From NCBI RefSeq assembly GCF_021130785.1, contig NC_060213.1, forward strand, positions 68,933,501 through 68,997,500: a stretch of DNA of 64,000 nt, read 5' to 3'. A program made the position numbers and the translations under genes. The notes under the pieces were generated by a model. That model ran no database searches and was not told the origin of the DNA. It saw only the letters and a program-made list of their open reading frames with translations. Positions within the stretch are counted from its first letter, which is position 1; the number at the start of each line of letters is the position of its first letter. Shown in pieces: positions 45,940 to 57,637 of this stretch. The DNA comes from Homalodisca vitripennis. Taxonomy: Eukaryota > Arthropoda > Insecta > Hemiptera > Cicadellidae.

Positions 45940-47894
45940 TTACCTTTTTATCTTGAATACATATTACGTTACATTTTAATGTACAAGAAATAATTATAGA
46001 GTGCTAATTTGTAAAACAATGTGGTATATAATTAATTTTAAAATAAGTGATACTTTATTGTTGCTTTTTAATATTACACATTTACGTATTATCATTTAAG
46101 TATTAGCCTGCATTTTACTATCATCGTCAAAATCACTCAAACTTTCAGTAGTTTAGTTAATATTTATCAGTAGTATTTTAAAATAAACGTTAAATTATTA
46201 AAGCAAGGCAGAGCCGTGGTAAGCTTCTAAGATGTAAAGTGTATATCTAAAAACAAAAACTATACTATATGGGTTTAGCATTTTTAAATCAGGTATTTGT
46301 CCAAAACAAAGGCGAAATTGCTAAATTCTTGATAATAAATCGATATTTCATCTTTCAAAATAGCAAAACCAAATCGTATACCCCTTTAAATAATTTATTC
46401 CGTTCAGAGATACTTACATGAACCAATCCCTGACATTAGCTGCAAAACAACTTCTTATTTAATTAAATGTTCTGCTCTTTAAAAAGTTACATACGAGTTG
46501 AAAAATATGTGTTGATCTATATGTGCTCTGTAAATAATGTCACGCTGATGAAACTGACTAAACACACAGCTTTGATTAGCTCTACATATGTTTGTCTACT
46601 CCTTACATATGGGGACACATATATTAAAGGGAGTAATTCAGTGGCTTCTGCAATAAAAGCAACGACATGGTTTTGGCTTTAACAATTAAATTGTGTTACC
46701 GGTTTAAAACTCGTTTCCCGTTGATTATTGTTTTATATGTAGAACAAAATTTAAATTATTATTTATTAAGTTTATTGTAGAATGCATACGATATTGCGAT
46801 GAGCTTCTAATATAATTAAAGTAGGAGAATTTTAAATATATTTTGATTTTGAAATTATGTATCTATTCGTATTTTAATAACTAAAAAAACTTTTGTAAAA
46901 ATTTTTTCTTATCATATATTACACCTAATTTAACCAATGTACAGTATGATGTATCAATAATGTAATTAGTATTTATTAAAATAACTATCATTAAACAGCA
47001 TATACGGATTAAAGACATCAGCCGTTATTTTACGCGAGTAATAATTAGCATCTGCTCTCTTATTCAGATTAGAACATTTCAAACAAAAATTATTAAAACC
47101 TTCCCTGCGACACGAGACAGGTACCGATGTTGAGACACGCAGAATAGTAGCAAGGTACGTCCACCACAGTCAATGTGTTAAACTATTGTACCTACCTCTG
47201 TAGCTATATTATATATGGTTAAACATGCATTAAGGCATACACAAGCGTGGTACTAATTACTTCATATCAGGTTAATAAAGCACAAGAATTAGTTTACCTA
47301 ACCTATTACTTGAATCCAAAACGGAAATAAAATAAATGTACTGTAGTGAACAAAAAACTACTCTATACGATCTCATACAATGTAGGAGGCACGCAACTTT
47401 GACTACGTATATTTTAATCCTTTTCCTTTCCTACAAAATAATACAATAATTTTCAAAAACGGATTTTTAAGCAAATTGTTTCTTATTAGAATATATTACT
47501 CTGCTTTTTCTGAATTTTAACATTTTTTATGTTATTGGATGGTATTCAACAAATTTCAGAAACCTTGTGTTGCCATTTTTTACGTAATGATAGTGTGAAG
47601 GCTAAAGGAACTATCAAATAAGAAATATAGAAGAGAAGCAGGAGCTGTGCCAAGTTTACCTATCCTTCACTACCAGCTGACCGAGTAATCACCCACCTAT
47701 AAAAAACTACCAAACATTAAAGTGATATAATTGTAAAATGGCAAATGAAGACTTAGAAAAACATAAAAAAATAAATGTATTACTTCGTCTAAGACTCTTA
47801 ATTAGTATGAGTATTAAACTTTGTTTCAAGTTACTCTCTGTATGGTAAAGTATAAAAACGCAATTCTTTCTTTAAATTTTGTTACTGACAATAA
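45940..47894. other. AT-rich sequence without recognised features
   Basis: No second tRNA, no coding frame with recognisable motif and no element borders seen. Confidence 0.4.
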
Positions 47895-47904
47895 ATGATT
47901 TGAA

Positions 47905-48000
47905 AAAATTGTAGTATTTCGGACATTTTCCATCGCTATTTAGTACACAAAGGATAAAACTACGTTTCTGGGATTGAAATCTATCTCCTTCTTGAGTTGT
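47905..48000 (-). repeat. Penelope terminal structured motif, copy 4
   Basis: Read on the minus strand: CTCAAGAAGGAGATAGATTT, then AATCCCAGAAACGTAGTTTTA, ATAGCGATGGAAAATGTCCG and AAATACTAC. It faces copy 5 head to head, with about 92 bp between them. Confidence 0.7.
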
Positions 48001-48092
48001 AAACCAAAAACTCTAATACAATGACACTAAAAAGGAGCCAAGAACACAAACCGCACGTCGCACACGCACTAGCGGAGATGGAACGCTAGACA

Positions 48093-48195
48093 ACTGAAGA
48101 AGAGAGTAGATTTCAATCCACGAAACGTAGTGTTATACTTCTCGTAAAATATAACGATGACAAATTTCCAAAATCCTACTATCCTTGCACTCACA
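48093..48195 (+). repeat. Penelope terminal structured motif, copy 5
   Basis: ACTGAAGAAGAGAGTAGATT is followed by TCAATCCACGAAACGTAGTG, TTATA and a TATAACGATG partner. Then come CCAAAATCC and TACTATCCTTGC. Of the five copies this keeps the CTGAAGA and CGAAACG words best. The 92 bp between copies 4 and 5 contain CTAGCG/CGCTAG (48,068-48,088), a short hairpin. Confidence 0.7.
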
Positions 48196-49620
48196 TATAA
48201 AATACATAAATGTTAACAATAACCACAACCACAAATTATTATTAACAACAAACATATACGGTTCCTACAGTGATTAACCGAGTTGTGGTCAGATTATGAT
48301 TTGTCAACAGTGCGACATTCCTTACTGCAGATACCTATTCACGCCACCAATGAGTTGTGGTGTACATTATGTATCATCATCATTAATTATATCAATGATA
48401 CATGGATTGACGTCTACGTATCATTGTATAAGGGCGGCAACTCTAATGTTGTGGAACGAGGCTACAGGTAACACTCAGTAAAAGTCTAATAAATAACCAT
48501 AAGTAAAGTAACAGTAATTAATAAAGTGATATATAACCATCATGTTAAGGGGCTATTTAATGTAGGCTAAGAATGATGTGGTATATAATGACATCTTTCA
48601 AATTGTACTTACATACCCTTGCTTCACCTCAACTGTCATATATCACGCAAACCTCAATCATAAGTTCAATAGATTTTCTATGCAACGTTTTATTAGCAGA
48701 GTGATAGGTTTCGATGACGCTCACCAGTTAAACTAATTGACTTAAGCTGCCTTACCTTACTCAAGCAATGATTCAAATTGTTGAACAGATTCAAAACATA
48801 TTTGAAACATTAAAATCATCTATAAATGCATACATTTTTATATATATCGTCTGATGGATGAACTCGTTGCAGAGTATAGGAACTTGAGGATTTTGTGTAA
48901 ATAAATGTTATATAAAGCTATTGATATGATGGAAAACATTGAACAAAGCACTCTTATATAAAGAGATATAACTCTAACCTATGTTTTAGTCGTGAGGTAA
49001 GTCAATATTTCTGTTGACTTTCTCGTTTGTGCTATATCGAGTTATTATTATAGCAACGCGGAGTGTTTTATATTGTGCTGTATCGTTTGTGATTAATGAT
49101 ATTGTGTATGCTTTACAATTTTGTCTTTCCAAAATTAAGACTTAACTCGTGCTTTAAATCGTGCAGTTTTCAACGAAAAATATTCGTTGGTACTACGCTA
49201 ATATGAAATTATAAAATAACCTTCTTCATTATATTTATTTACTTTGGCCATGTTAACAAAGTAACTTTTTAAAACCAGCAAAGTAGTTCACAAATTGATT
49301 ATATTCAAAAAAATTAAAATTCTGTCAAATAATATAGAAACCAGTTCATTTTTTTATCGAAACTAAAAAACTGTGTTAATATTATAATTATAAGCATGAT
49401 TGTATTGTATAGAGTGTATTCTACCGAAGAGCAAAGTTCAAACAATCAAGTTGCCTAACTTTTGTTTGTATTTGGAGAGCCTTTATGACATCAAAAGAAT
49501 TGTATTTTTACTTATATTTTAAGATATTGTTTTTACCTTTAATACGATTTGGAAAATTACAAAATACAACTTAACCAAAGTAAAATGGTTTATTTATATA
49601 GATATATAAATATATGTATA

Positions 49621-49628
<8 letters not shown>
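48196..49628. other. AT-rich sequence without recognised features
   Basis: GTATCAT/ATGATAC inverted words occur at about 48,370-48,402. Nothing else recognised. Confidence 0.4.

Positions 49629-49670
<42 letters not shown>
49629..49670. repeat. (TA)n microsatellite
   Basis: About 21 TA units, uninterrupted. Confidence 0.95.
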
Positions 49671-49675
<5 letters not shown>

Positions 49676-51097
49676 GTTTTACCATATAAGTCTTTTGATG
49701 ATGACAAACGTATAATGATGCAGTTGGGCTTGCTTTTTTATTCCTAACACTGTACATCTTTTTAGTCAAATACATAAACCATATTATTATTATGGTTGAA
49801 CTCACTGTTTAACAAATAGGACTCTCTCTTCTGTCGGGACTGGAACTCGGATCCCTCACACAATGTCGTCTTGTCTATCTCTCTGTCCCCACACATCTCA
49901 AAAAAACGAATAAGAAAGAGATGCCACAGATTTTAAAATTCTTCAATAAGCTTCATTTATATACTAGCGACACTGAGAACCATGATGGTACCATTTATTT
50001 CATAATATTTTATATTGTTCTTATAGGTAACCATGCTGGACACAAGGAAATATCGGAATAAATCAATTTTTGTACAACCAAACATATAAACTGCGTACAA
50101 ACATATAAGATTTTAAATTTTTTATAGAATAAATGAAAAATATAATATACTTCAATCAATGTACAAACCCCCTTTTGACACCCTGCCATTTCTAATTTTA
50201 ATAATACTGTGGAATTGGAGGGAATAGGAATAGGAAATGTTCCTTCCATTCTTCCAAATCCAACTGAGGGGTTACAAAGCCACACATAACTTATCTAATT
50301 GTGGTTTTAGTAGGTTTATATCCACATAATATAACTCATACTCTCCTGAATAAACTATTCATATTTTCTTAAAAATCTCGCTCGGAACCTAAAAAATAAT
50401 AAAGATTTTTTCAATTTGAAGAGATAATATTCAACATAGTGATCGTGCACGATGAAATATAATTTTATTTTACCTCAACAGCTTTTAACGTGAGCGAATT
50501 TAAGTCCTTAAAGTAGGAGTTTATATCTCAGGTTATAGACGGCGCTCGTCACAGTAAGCCAGCTGTAATTCTAAGACAGACACAAATACAGCACAATTTT
50601 ATCATACCCAGCAGTATGATATATTATTGCCCAATGCGATTTCTTTGTTTTCTATAGCAATTTTGTGTTAAATATAATTCCGAGAATTGGCAATTGACAA
50701 AATCGGCAAAGCAAAGGAAATATGCTGTCTATTACTGTTGTATTCGGTTTGGTGATAGTTTTCAAGCATGTATGATCTATACATAATCCCAGATAGGACA
50801 AAAGAATCCACCCAAGCTGTTGAGATGCCAACATTTTCATCCCAATGTCTCTGTCGTCATGAGAAACAGCCGCATTCCTAATCGAAAAATGTCTAATTTT
50901 CCTCTGCAAAAATTACAGAATCTGCTGTAATTAAACGTTATTAATTCAAGGTTTGCGACCACCAAATGACAGATGACGTCCGGGCTAAGTGGAATCCACG
51001 TCTTTCTATTTCACCAAAACTGGAGTGCTAATCATGTAGGTAATAATATACTAAGTAGTTACAATGTACTAAGTACAGCGTTAGTTGTAGTATAAAA
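49671..51097. other. AT-rich sequence without recognised features
   Basis: Frames at 50,010-50,285 and 50,652-50,909 on the minus strand have no recognised motif. Confidence 0.4.
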
Positions 51098-51180
51098 TGA
51101 AAAATGAAATGAAAAAATTCTTTATTTCTACAGGCAAAGTTAGGGCCGCATGGCCCTTTCTTACACTTAACCTGCGACAA
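51098..51180 (-). repeat. LINE 3' end with stem-loop and (ATTTC)n-like tail
   Basis: On the minus strand: GGTTAAGTGTAAGAAAGGGCC, loop, GGCCCTAACTTTGCCTG, then AATAAAGAA and a tail of TTTCATTTCATTTTTC. It is the same family as the tails at 23.79 and 56.77 kb. Loop and stem bases differ, but pairing is kept (GGGCC/GGCCC here). Confidence 0.75.
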
Positions 51181-51240
51181 CGTAAAATTTAAAACATAAA
51201 TTACGTTTTACCTTAAAAATATAAAAAAACTACACAAACA

Positions 51241-51261
51241 TATATATATATATATATATAT
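51241..51261. repeat. Short (TA)n microsatellite
   Basis: About ten TA units. Confidence 0.9.
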
Positions 51262-52260
51262 TGGTAGTTTTTAGAAATTTTTTAATGATAAGTAGCAATT
51301 TCCTGTTAAATGGCAGTAGTAGTGCTTATCACTACTTCTTCGCTCTTTGAAGCAAAGCAGTCAATTTCTTGGTCAATATTTTAGAGTTATATTATTTCTT
51401 TGAAAATTGAACTTATTTTATAAAAAAACTGAGCTGCGGGAATATAAAAATTATTACATTATTACTCTGTATCGTGCATTAGAATCAATGACATCAAAGA
51501 ACATGATTTTGTGTTACAAATAGTTTTTTTCTATAGATAAGGATTGCACTTCTTTTTTTATGTAAATAACTAGTAAAATGTTTTTAGTAAATAACTAAAA
51601 AAAAAATAGTAAAAACTCTCCCCTTCACTAGTTTAGAACTGAGATTTAATAAAACAGAGCATTATCTTCTTTGCTAAATAAAACGTATTTGTACTAATAG
51701 GCACAGTATTTGTAATAGAGAAAGTTCTGAAGAAACTTAACAGGAAGTTTTAAGTTGATGAGAGTTAACCACACTTTCCTTTTTATAAAGCACATACTGT
51801 TAAAGGATTCCCTTGACAGAAGTGCGCCTTCCACACGCAAATCACAGAGTTGCCGACAGAACTTGACCCCTTCACTTTCCACCGTGTGAACTACACTCCA
51901 CCTCCAGTACAGTGAACTGAGTTTCAATCCTTGGAATTGACTCTAAATCTAATATTATTTTCTTTACACTTTTCAATGTTTCCTAAAAGGAAATGATGAG
52001 GGTATTAATACAATCACTCAACAACACTCAATAAATTTAGATTTCTTCAGTGTACGTAAAAATTAGGTAGAAACGTGATTAAAATATAAAATGTGTTACA
52101 AAATACTGTTGTGATCATTGAAAATCAAGGAAAATAATAATGAATTAATATTTTCTCTTTGAATTAATTCACATCGTTTCAATATTGCCTTCTTTATTTG
52201 GGAATTATTTATTCCTCCTATTTCCGTTCAGAACGTTAAATTAAAAAATCATGGTTGCCT
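51262..52260. other. AT-rich sequence without recognised features
   Basis: A GC-richer minus-strand open frame at 51,694-51,927 (77 codons) is not recognised. Nothing else seen. Confidence 0.4.
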
Positions 52261-52810
52261 GTACTCCGCGCGTGGTGATTGGTCGGTTTAGTTCGTTTGT
52301 TTGGTCGCACTGTTATGACAGGTTAGAGGTTATAATTTGTTATTTTAAATGTTTGACTAGCAATACGCGCTGTTTCTTCTCAATCGACTGAATTACGATT
52401 GATTGCAGAGTGATTTAAACTAATAATTTACTTAACACTATCAACATTTGTCAATAGTATGACATAACCTATAAACTCAGTTTCTCAACTTTTGTGTCAA
52501 TCTAACAATTAATCAATCAATCATAGTTTACGATAATGAAATATCAGTGTACAATTATTTACCTTTATTGTTGTAGTTGTTGTAAATGACGAATCTAAGC
52601 ACTCCACATTTTCACTAATAAACATAGTTATCTGCTTTATCCCGTGCGGCGGACCCACAGTTATCTGCTTTATCCCGTGCGGATCCCGTGCGGCGGACCC
52701 ACTGGACGGGCATCGTAACGTTACCGGGCGTTACACCTTTTCATGAGTGACTCCGAGCCGCAACCTAATTTAAGACGTTGTCACGTCAAAATGACACCAA
52801 TCAAAAATGT
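52261..52810. other. GC-rich outlier region, function unknown
   Basis: Two patches stand out for CpG content: 52,261-52,330 (CTCCGCGCGTGGTGATTGG, with an inverted CCAAT word) and 52,640-52,800 (CCCGTGCGGCGGACC units, GTAACGTTAC palindrome, GACGTTGTCACGTC). There is no open frame of note. It could be a promoter/CpG-type region of an unseen gene or the end of an unknown repeat. Confidence 0.3.
52626..52702. repeat. 33-bp tandem duplication in GC-rich patch
   Basis: AGTTATCTGCTTTATCCCGT starts at 52,626 and again at 52,659. A partial third unit (ATCCCGTGCGGCGGACCCAC) follows at 52,683. Confidence 0.9.
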
Positions 52811-55258
52811 CTGGCTAAAACACCGAAAAGGAAACTATGCATTAATTGAAAACGGCCCATCTGTCTTAACAAAACATCAGAAGAACATGTGAATTAAACT
52901 TTCAATCAGCTGTTTCCAGAATATTGATAGTGAATTGAATTTGAGATTTATTAAGTAACAAATTGTTATGACAGGTAAAACAGCTTTGAAGAAAAACTCA
53001 TAGTGTTCCTTTTTGAATTGTATTTGACATTTATGAGGTATGTTTAGTGAAAACTGTTTTGATTATTTTCAGTACCACGGATGTAAACTTTTATTTACAA
53101 CGTTAATATAAACTGTGCTAAATATGAGTTACTTCAAATTGACTTCCTATTGGTCGACAATTCGGCGATTTTTAATGATGAGTGAACAAGTGTTTCTGTA
53201 ATGTGGGTTTTGTTCTCTTACTACTGTGTACTCCTTTTGTATTTTTTACTATAATCTTCTTTTAATTATTTCTTTACAGCTATATGTGAATTAATTTGTA
53301 CTATTTTCTGAAGAGAAATAGGTCAGAATTATAACCCTAAATTCGTTCTTACATAAAATTACAGTGTTTTTTGTAAACAATGTGTCAACAATTTCTAAGA
53401 AATAATCTTAAAGTACACATGAGTTTACCAAATCTGAGGCACCTTTGAATTTTATTAGTGTAAGATACTTTTATATCTAACTTATGAAACATAACTTAGA
53501 ATAAATGCTCGAAATAATCAACGGATTTTCTTATGTTATATTAAATTACCATACGTTCCAAAACAAAACTTTGCAGAAATAACAAAGGTTATATTTGCAG
53601 GTTGAATTAAAAACACAATTCCATGAACATTTGTTTTGAGAAAATTTAAACATATTTCTAAAAGCATATTTTGAAATAAAACAAAATGCGCTCAATATGG
53701 GCGGAGAGAACTGAATATTACAGTGAGCAACTCAGTTCTGGTAGGGAATTGTTAATTTGAACGAGAACCAGTTACTCGTTCAGCATCCAAACACGTTGCA
53801 CTATAAAGTGGAATTAAAAACCCGTTACTCGTAAAAATATACAGGTTTGAATTTTTTTAACAATTAGCTTTCAGGAAATATACTCTCATTTTTAAATAGT
53901 ATTTATACACCGTATAAAACAACTTAATGAACAAAGTTATAAATATTTGCTCGTAGTTTAATCGAAACTTAATAGATTTCTTGACATTCTAAATGGTAAT
54001 TTTGCAGTATTTAAAAAACACTATCACACAAAAAGGCATCAACGAGCCATACTTCCACAGACTACAGACTTTTGTAACTCTAAACATATTATTATTTACT
54101 ATTTAGAAATTTCATAATTTTAGTACGAAATTTAGAGTCTTCTCTTTATACTTAAAGTATATTTAAAGTGTCAAAATTCAATTTTTTCTAACATAAGTAA
54201 TTTTCTCAAGCCTACGTATGTATCTGTATTTTCATCAACTTGGTAAACTCAAATATGGCAGAGGATATATCTTGGACAGGAAGTAATTTTCAAATCCTCT
54301 TTTTGATAAAAGTTGGTTTCAGAAACCTATATATCTATATATTTTTTTATCAGGACAGTAAGGGAAACTCAACTGTAACGTCCGTAATAAAGTTCATTCT
54401 AACCAGAAATATACCTTCACGTGCTAATCCAGAAATAACGGCAAGAATTAATCCCACTTAAATTAATTCAATCATGAGCAATGGAATCATTTGTACCTGA
54501 TATGTACGTCTAAGAAAAGGCTCTGTCATACTAAATTAACAATTTTTCACTTATAAGAAGGATACGGACTTAGTGATGGATACAATCAATGTGTAGTGTG
54601 GAGTCGTGTGTAACTGATAGTAAAATAATATATTCAAGATATATAAAAAAGTTATAATGATAATTTTTTATATCGTGTTTTACGCCAGTTACGCTTTCCG
54701 CACTGAATTAGTTAATTTTCGTTATACCAATCTTCATTTTTTGAGCGGAGTGACAGTTTACGTCGTAACTTATTTATGTGGGTATGTTTTATCTCACTCT
54801 GAAACCGGGAAGCAGCTCTGGTTTCCTGGGCATTATCTATAAAAGGATAAAGTGGATCGAAGAAACACTCTGTTATTCATCGGGAAGAATACATGTTGTA
54901 TGTAAACTACTTGGCAAAACCAATTTATAGTCATGAGCCTTACACAGCAAATACAGTTAGACTACGCTAAGCACCGTACGCTCTTTAAAACCTGCTGTAT
55001 TCACATCGCCTGAATATTGATCGCCTATCTGAAGAAATTACGGTGATACCCTCGATCTTCATTATTTACAATGTTTGTAACTGCATTATTTTGAACAAAA
55101 AAATAATTTTTCATAACTAACTTAATAAATATAAATCAAAATAAGTTGCTCCAGGACGTTTTAATTTATATTAAACATAGTTTATAAAATTTTTCGGATT
55201 TTCGATCTCTAAAGAAAATTGAAGTCAATATTTAAAGAAACTTTTTACTTCGTATTAA
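52811..55258. other. AT-rich sequence without recognised features
   Basis: Frames at 54,240-54,461 and 54,657-54,842 carry no recognised motif. Confidence 0.4.
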
Positions 55259-55465
55259 TATGGCTTAGCCAAATATAGCAGCTGAAATTAGTAGGATTAC
55301 ATAATTTTTTTAAATAGGCATGAACTAGAACACGTCACTGTCTTATTCTTATGGCTTAGCAGAATACATCAGCTGAACTTTAAAAGTATTACACATCAAT
55401 TTAGGATTGCCATGGACCTGAACAGGTCACTGGCATAATCGTATGGTTTTATTCGTATGGTTTAT
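55259..55465. repeat. Diverged tandem repeat, about 91-bp unit
   Basis: TATGGCTTAGC starts units at 55,259 and 55,350, and a remnant (TATGGTTTTATTCGTATGG) starts at 55,442. Shared landmarks are CAGCTGAA, a CATG-AC-TGAAC region and TCACTG near the end of each unit. Confidence 0.7.
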
Positions 55466-56000
55466 ACTAAACCCAAGAAATAGTACTTAGGTTAACTAGT
55501 GGCTCTGTACATCCAATGGAGTCGTTCAAAAAAAATATTGAACGTAAGTAGGTCAAGGTGTAGAACATATCAAAGGGTTTATCTGCCAGGGATAAATACC
55601 GCAAATGGCACTTTTAAAAAGGTTGATCCAGTACACGAATGGCAATGTTAAAAGATTTTACTTGATTGTAGAAATACTATTTTGTAGTCTCAATCTAAGC
55701 GCATAAAAAATAAAAAAGATGCTGCTATAAACTGAGTAATACATTATACCTGTCGTACTAAAGTACATTATGAAGTTATCAATGGCTTAAAAATTTTATC
55801 CTAATTTATTTATAAATAGGAAGTGTGCTATCAGTTACAACAAAAATTCTTTATCTTTAGGTCAATCTTTGGACTTAACAATCAGCCAGTCTACCCACAT
55901 ATTCGAGTTTTCTGTAGTATTTTTTTTTAAAGGGGTGCTTTTGATAGGCAACATAGTTAGCTAATAAAATTTTTCTCTCTCAATTGAACTATTAAAATGT
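55466..56000. other. AT-rich sequence, may include 3' part of the LINE upstream
   Basis: No conserved peptide recognised. The 3' end of the minus-strand LINE at 56.0-57.6 kb could extend into it. Confidence 0.35.
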
Positions 56001-56767
56001 TGAATAACTTGGACTTTTACTATTTTGTATGATAAAACTTGTCAATTTTTGATTTACAGACATTCTAAAAGGTCTATGGTTTTTGTAAATAGTGTCAGTA
56101 AGATAATAAAACCGCGCAAATAATTCGTGGAAGACAAGCAAGTTGTTTACTGTACCTCAAGTACACATAATTATGGCAGTGTCGTTACAACAACAGTAAT
56201 GAAAACTGTAAAGAGCGTGAGCCATGATTAGGCCTATTAGAACATTTATTTATGTCCACTGATACATTGACATTCGGAGTGATACATCATCAGCCAATTA
56301 GAAACGAGGACACTTTAATAGTTCTCTTTTCCGTGTAGTCCAAGAGTGTTGTCCTTTTTATAGACTGTCAAACTCTCTCCAGACACTACAGCTCTTAACG
56401 CCACTCTCGCTAATAGCCTCTAGTAAAAAGCGTGGTGTTGTGTGTAGAACTGTGCACTTACCAACATTTAGTGTCAGTCCATTGATAACCGACCATTTGA
56501 AAACTCCCTCTAGTTCTTAAATCAGCTGATCAATGGCTGTTTCTATCTGCCAAGATATAATATGCAGTTGAAATTCATCTCCATATAAATAAACAGTGCA
56601 ACTCTGCAAACTGGGATATCTGCTATAAGCAACTTGTACAGAGTTAGTCTCAGACAAATGATTTGCGGAACATCTCTTTCCTCAGCAACAGTTCAGCTAT
56701 ATTACTTTAAGTGGCTTAATAAATAGATTTATTTTTAGTTATACATGTATATGTATGTTAGTTTAAT

Positions 56768-56850
56768 TTTTTACGAGGTAAAGTGGTAGAGAGGACTTTA
56801 TAGTCCTAACTTCGCCTCTAATAAAGACATTTTTCATTTCATTTCATTTC
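56768..56850 (+). repeat. LINE 3' end with stem-loop and (ATTTC)n tail, inserted in another LINE
   Basis: GTAAAGTGGTAGAGAGGACT, loop, AGTCCTAACTTCGCC, AATAAAGACATTTTTC and repeated ATTTC. The stem here is GGACT/AGTCC where other copies have GGGC/GCCC, a compensatory change. It separates motif A from the YGDE box of the minus-strand LINE, so it inserted after that LINE. Confidence 0.8.
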
Positions 56851-56911
56851 ACTTTCCAGCCTGGTAACCTGCTGTCTTTTATTCAGGTAAGACCACATCC
56901 AATATACTACG

Positions 56912-57109
56912 TTATCTCATGATGTATAAGTCGAAAGCTTTAGAATAATCCAGTAGTTCTAGGAAACTATATCTGCTCTTGTCTTTTGCACCCAGAATGT
57001 CACTTAACAGGATGGTAAAAGGAGTGCAGGTACTAAAATATTTCCTAACACTGTACTGCAATAATAGGGATATCCTATAACTGTTAAAAAAATCCATTAC
57101 CTTTCGCAC
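56912..57109 (-). pseudogene. LINE RT fragment with motif A
   Basis: A 65-codon open piece of the minus-strand LINE. It begins in the VMDFFNSYRI segment, passes through YSVRKYFSTCTPFTILLSD and ends with SFLELLDYSKAFD, where the first D lies in RT motif A. It ends at a stop a few codons later. It is the clearest coding evidence for this LINE. Confidence 0.8.
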
Positions 57110-57637
57110 AAATATTTTTTTTTTCGAAAATAATGGACATTAATGGTAGAATGGAAGTAGGTGTTGAGTAATTAAGAGCGTCTGGTGCAGTGAATTCAGG
57201 AAATGTCAATATTATACTTAATTTCCGAGATATTGGAAAGATTCTATGTTTTTACTGACTCGTTTTATGATGGGTAATGGCTCTGATTGCAAAAGAACTC
57301 GTAGATTTGATCATTTGAATTGATATACAGTCACTGCCAATCAATTTTGATTGTATCTCATTCATGACTTCTCTTACTTCTTTTCTATGACATTAGTAAA
57401 ACTCAATGCACCAATCCATTCATTTCACTAGGTATTATTGTAAATGCGTAACAGTATCATCGACATCATTTTTACATCCCAGTTCAGCAAAATATTTATT
57501 GACTTCTTCCACATAGAACTTGGGTGCGAGATTAACAGCGTTTTCTACATTCAGATAAATTTCACGTATCTTTAGACGATCCCAAAACAGTTAATCTGAG
57601 AAAACCTATCTCTTGGCTTCCATACTAAGTTTATTAC

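Larger units (their letters stand above)
56001..57610 (-). mobile_element. Decayed LINE, linker to post-YADD region
   Basis: Read from about 57,600 down, the order is that of a LINE RT. An EVNKYFAELGCKNDVDD-like linker lies at about 57,470-57,520. EVREVMNEIQSKLIGSD follows at about 57,345-57,390, and an AIRAITH segment near 57,260-57,300. Then come YSVRKYFSTCTPFTILLSD (the 'SGFRxxHST' block) and LLDYSKAFD (motif A, catalytic aspartate) at about 56,920-57,050. After an interruption by a plus-strand LINE tail, a YGDEFQLH-type catalytic box reads in two frames at about 56,565-56,595. NGLTLNVGKCTVLHTTP follows at about 56,430-56,490. Numerous stops; the 3' limit is unclear. It resembles, but is not, the same copy type as the LINE at 0.7-2.5 kb. 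Confidence 0.8.

Noticed and set aside
49820..49900. Possible tRNA-like SINE head, reverse strand, with GAGTTCCAGTCCC
   Set aside because: Only a weak B-box-like word; no A box at proper distance and no partner copy in the window.
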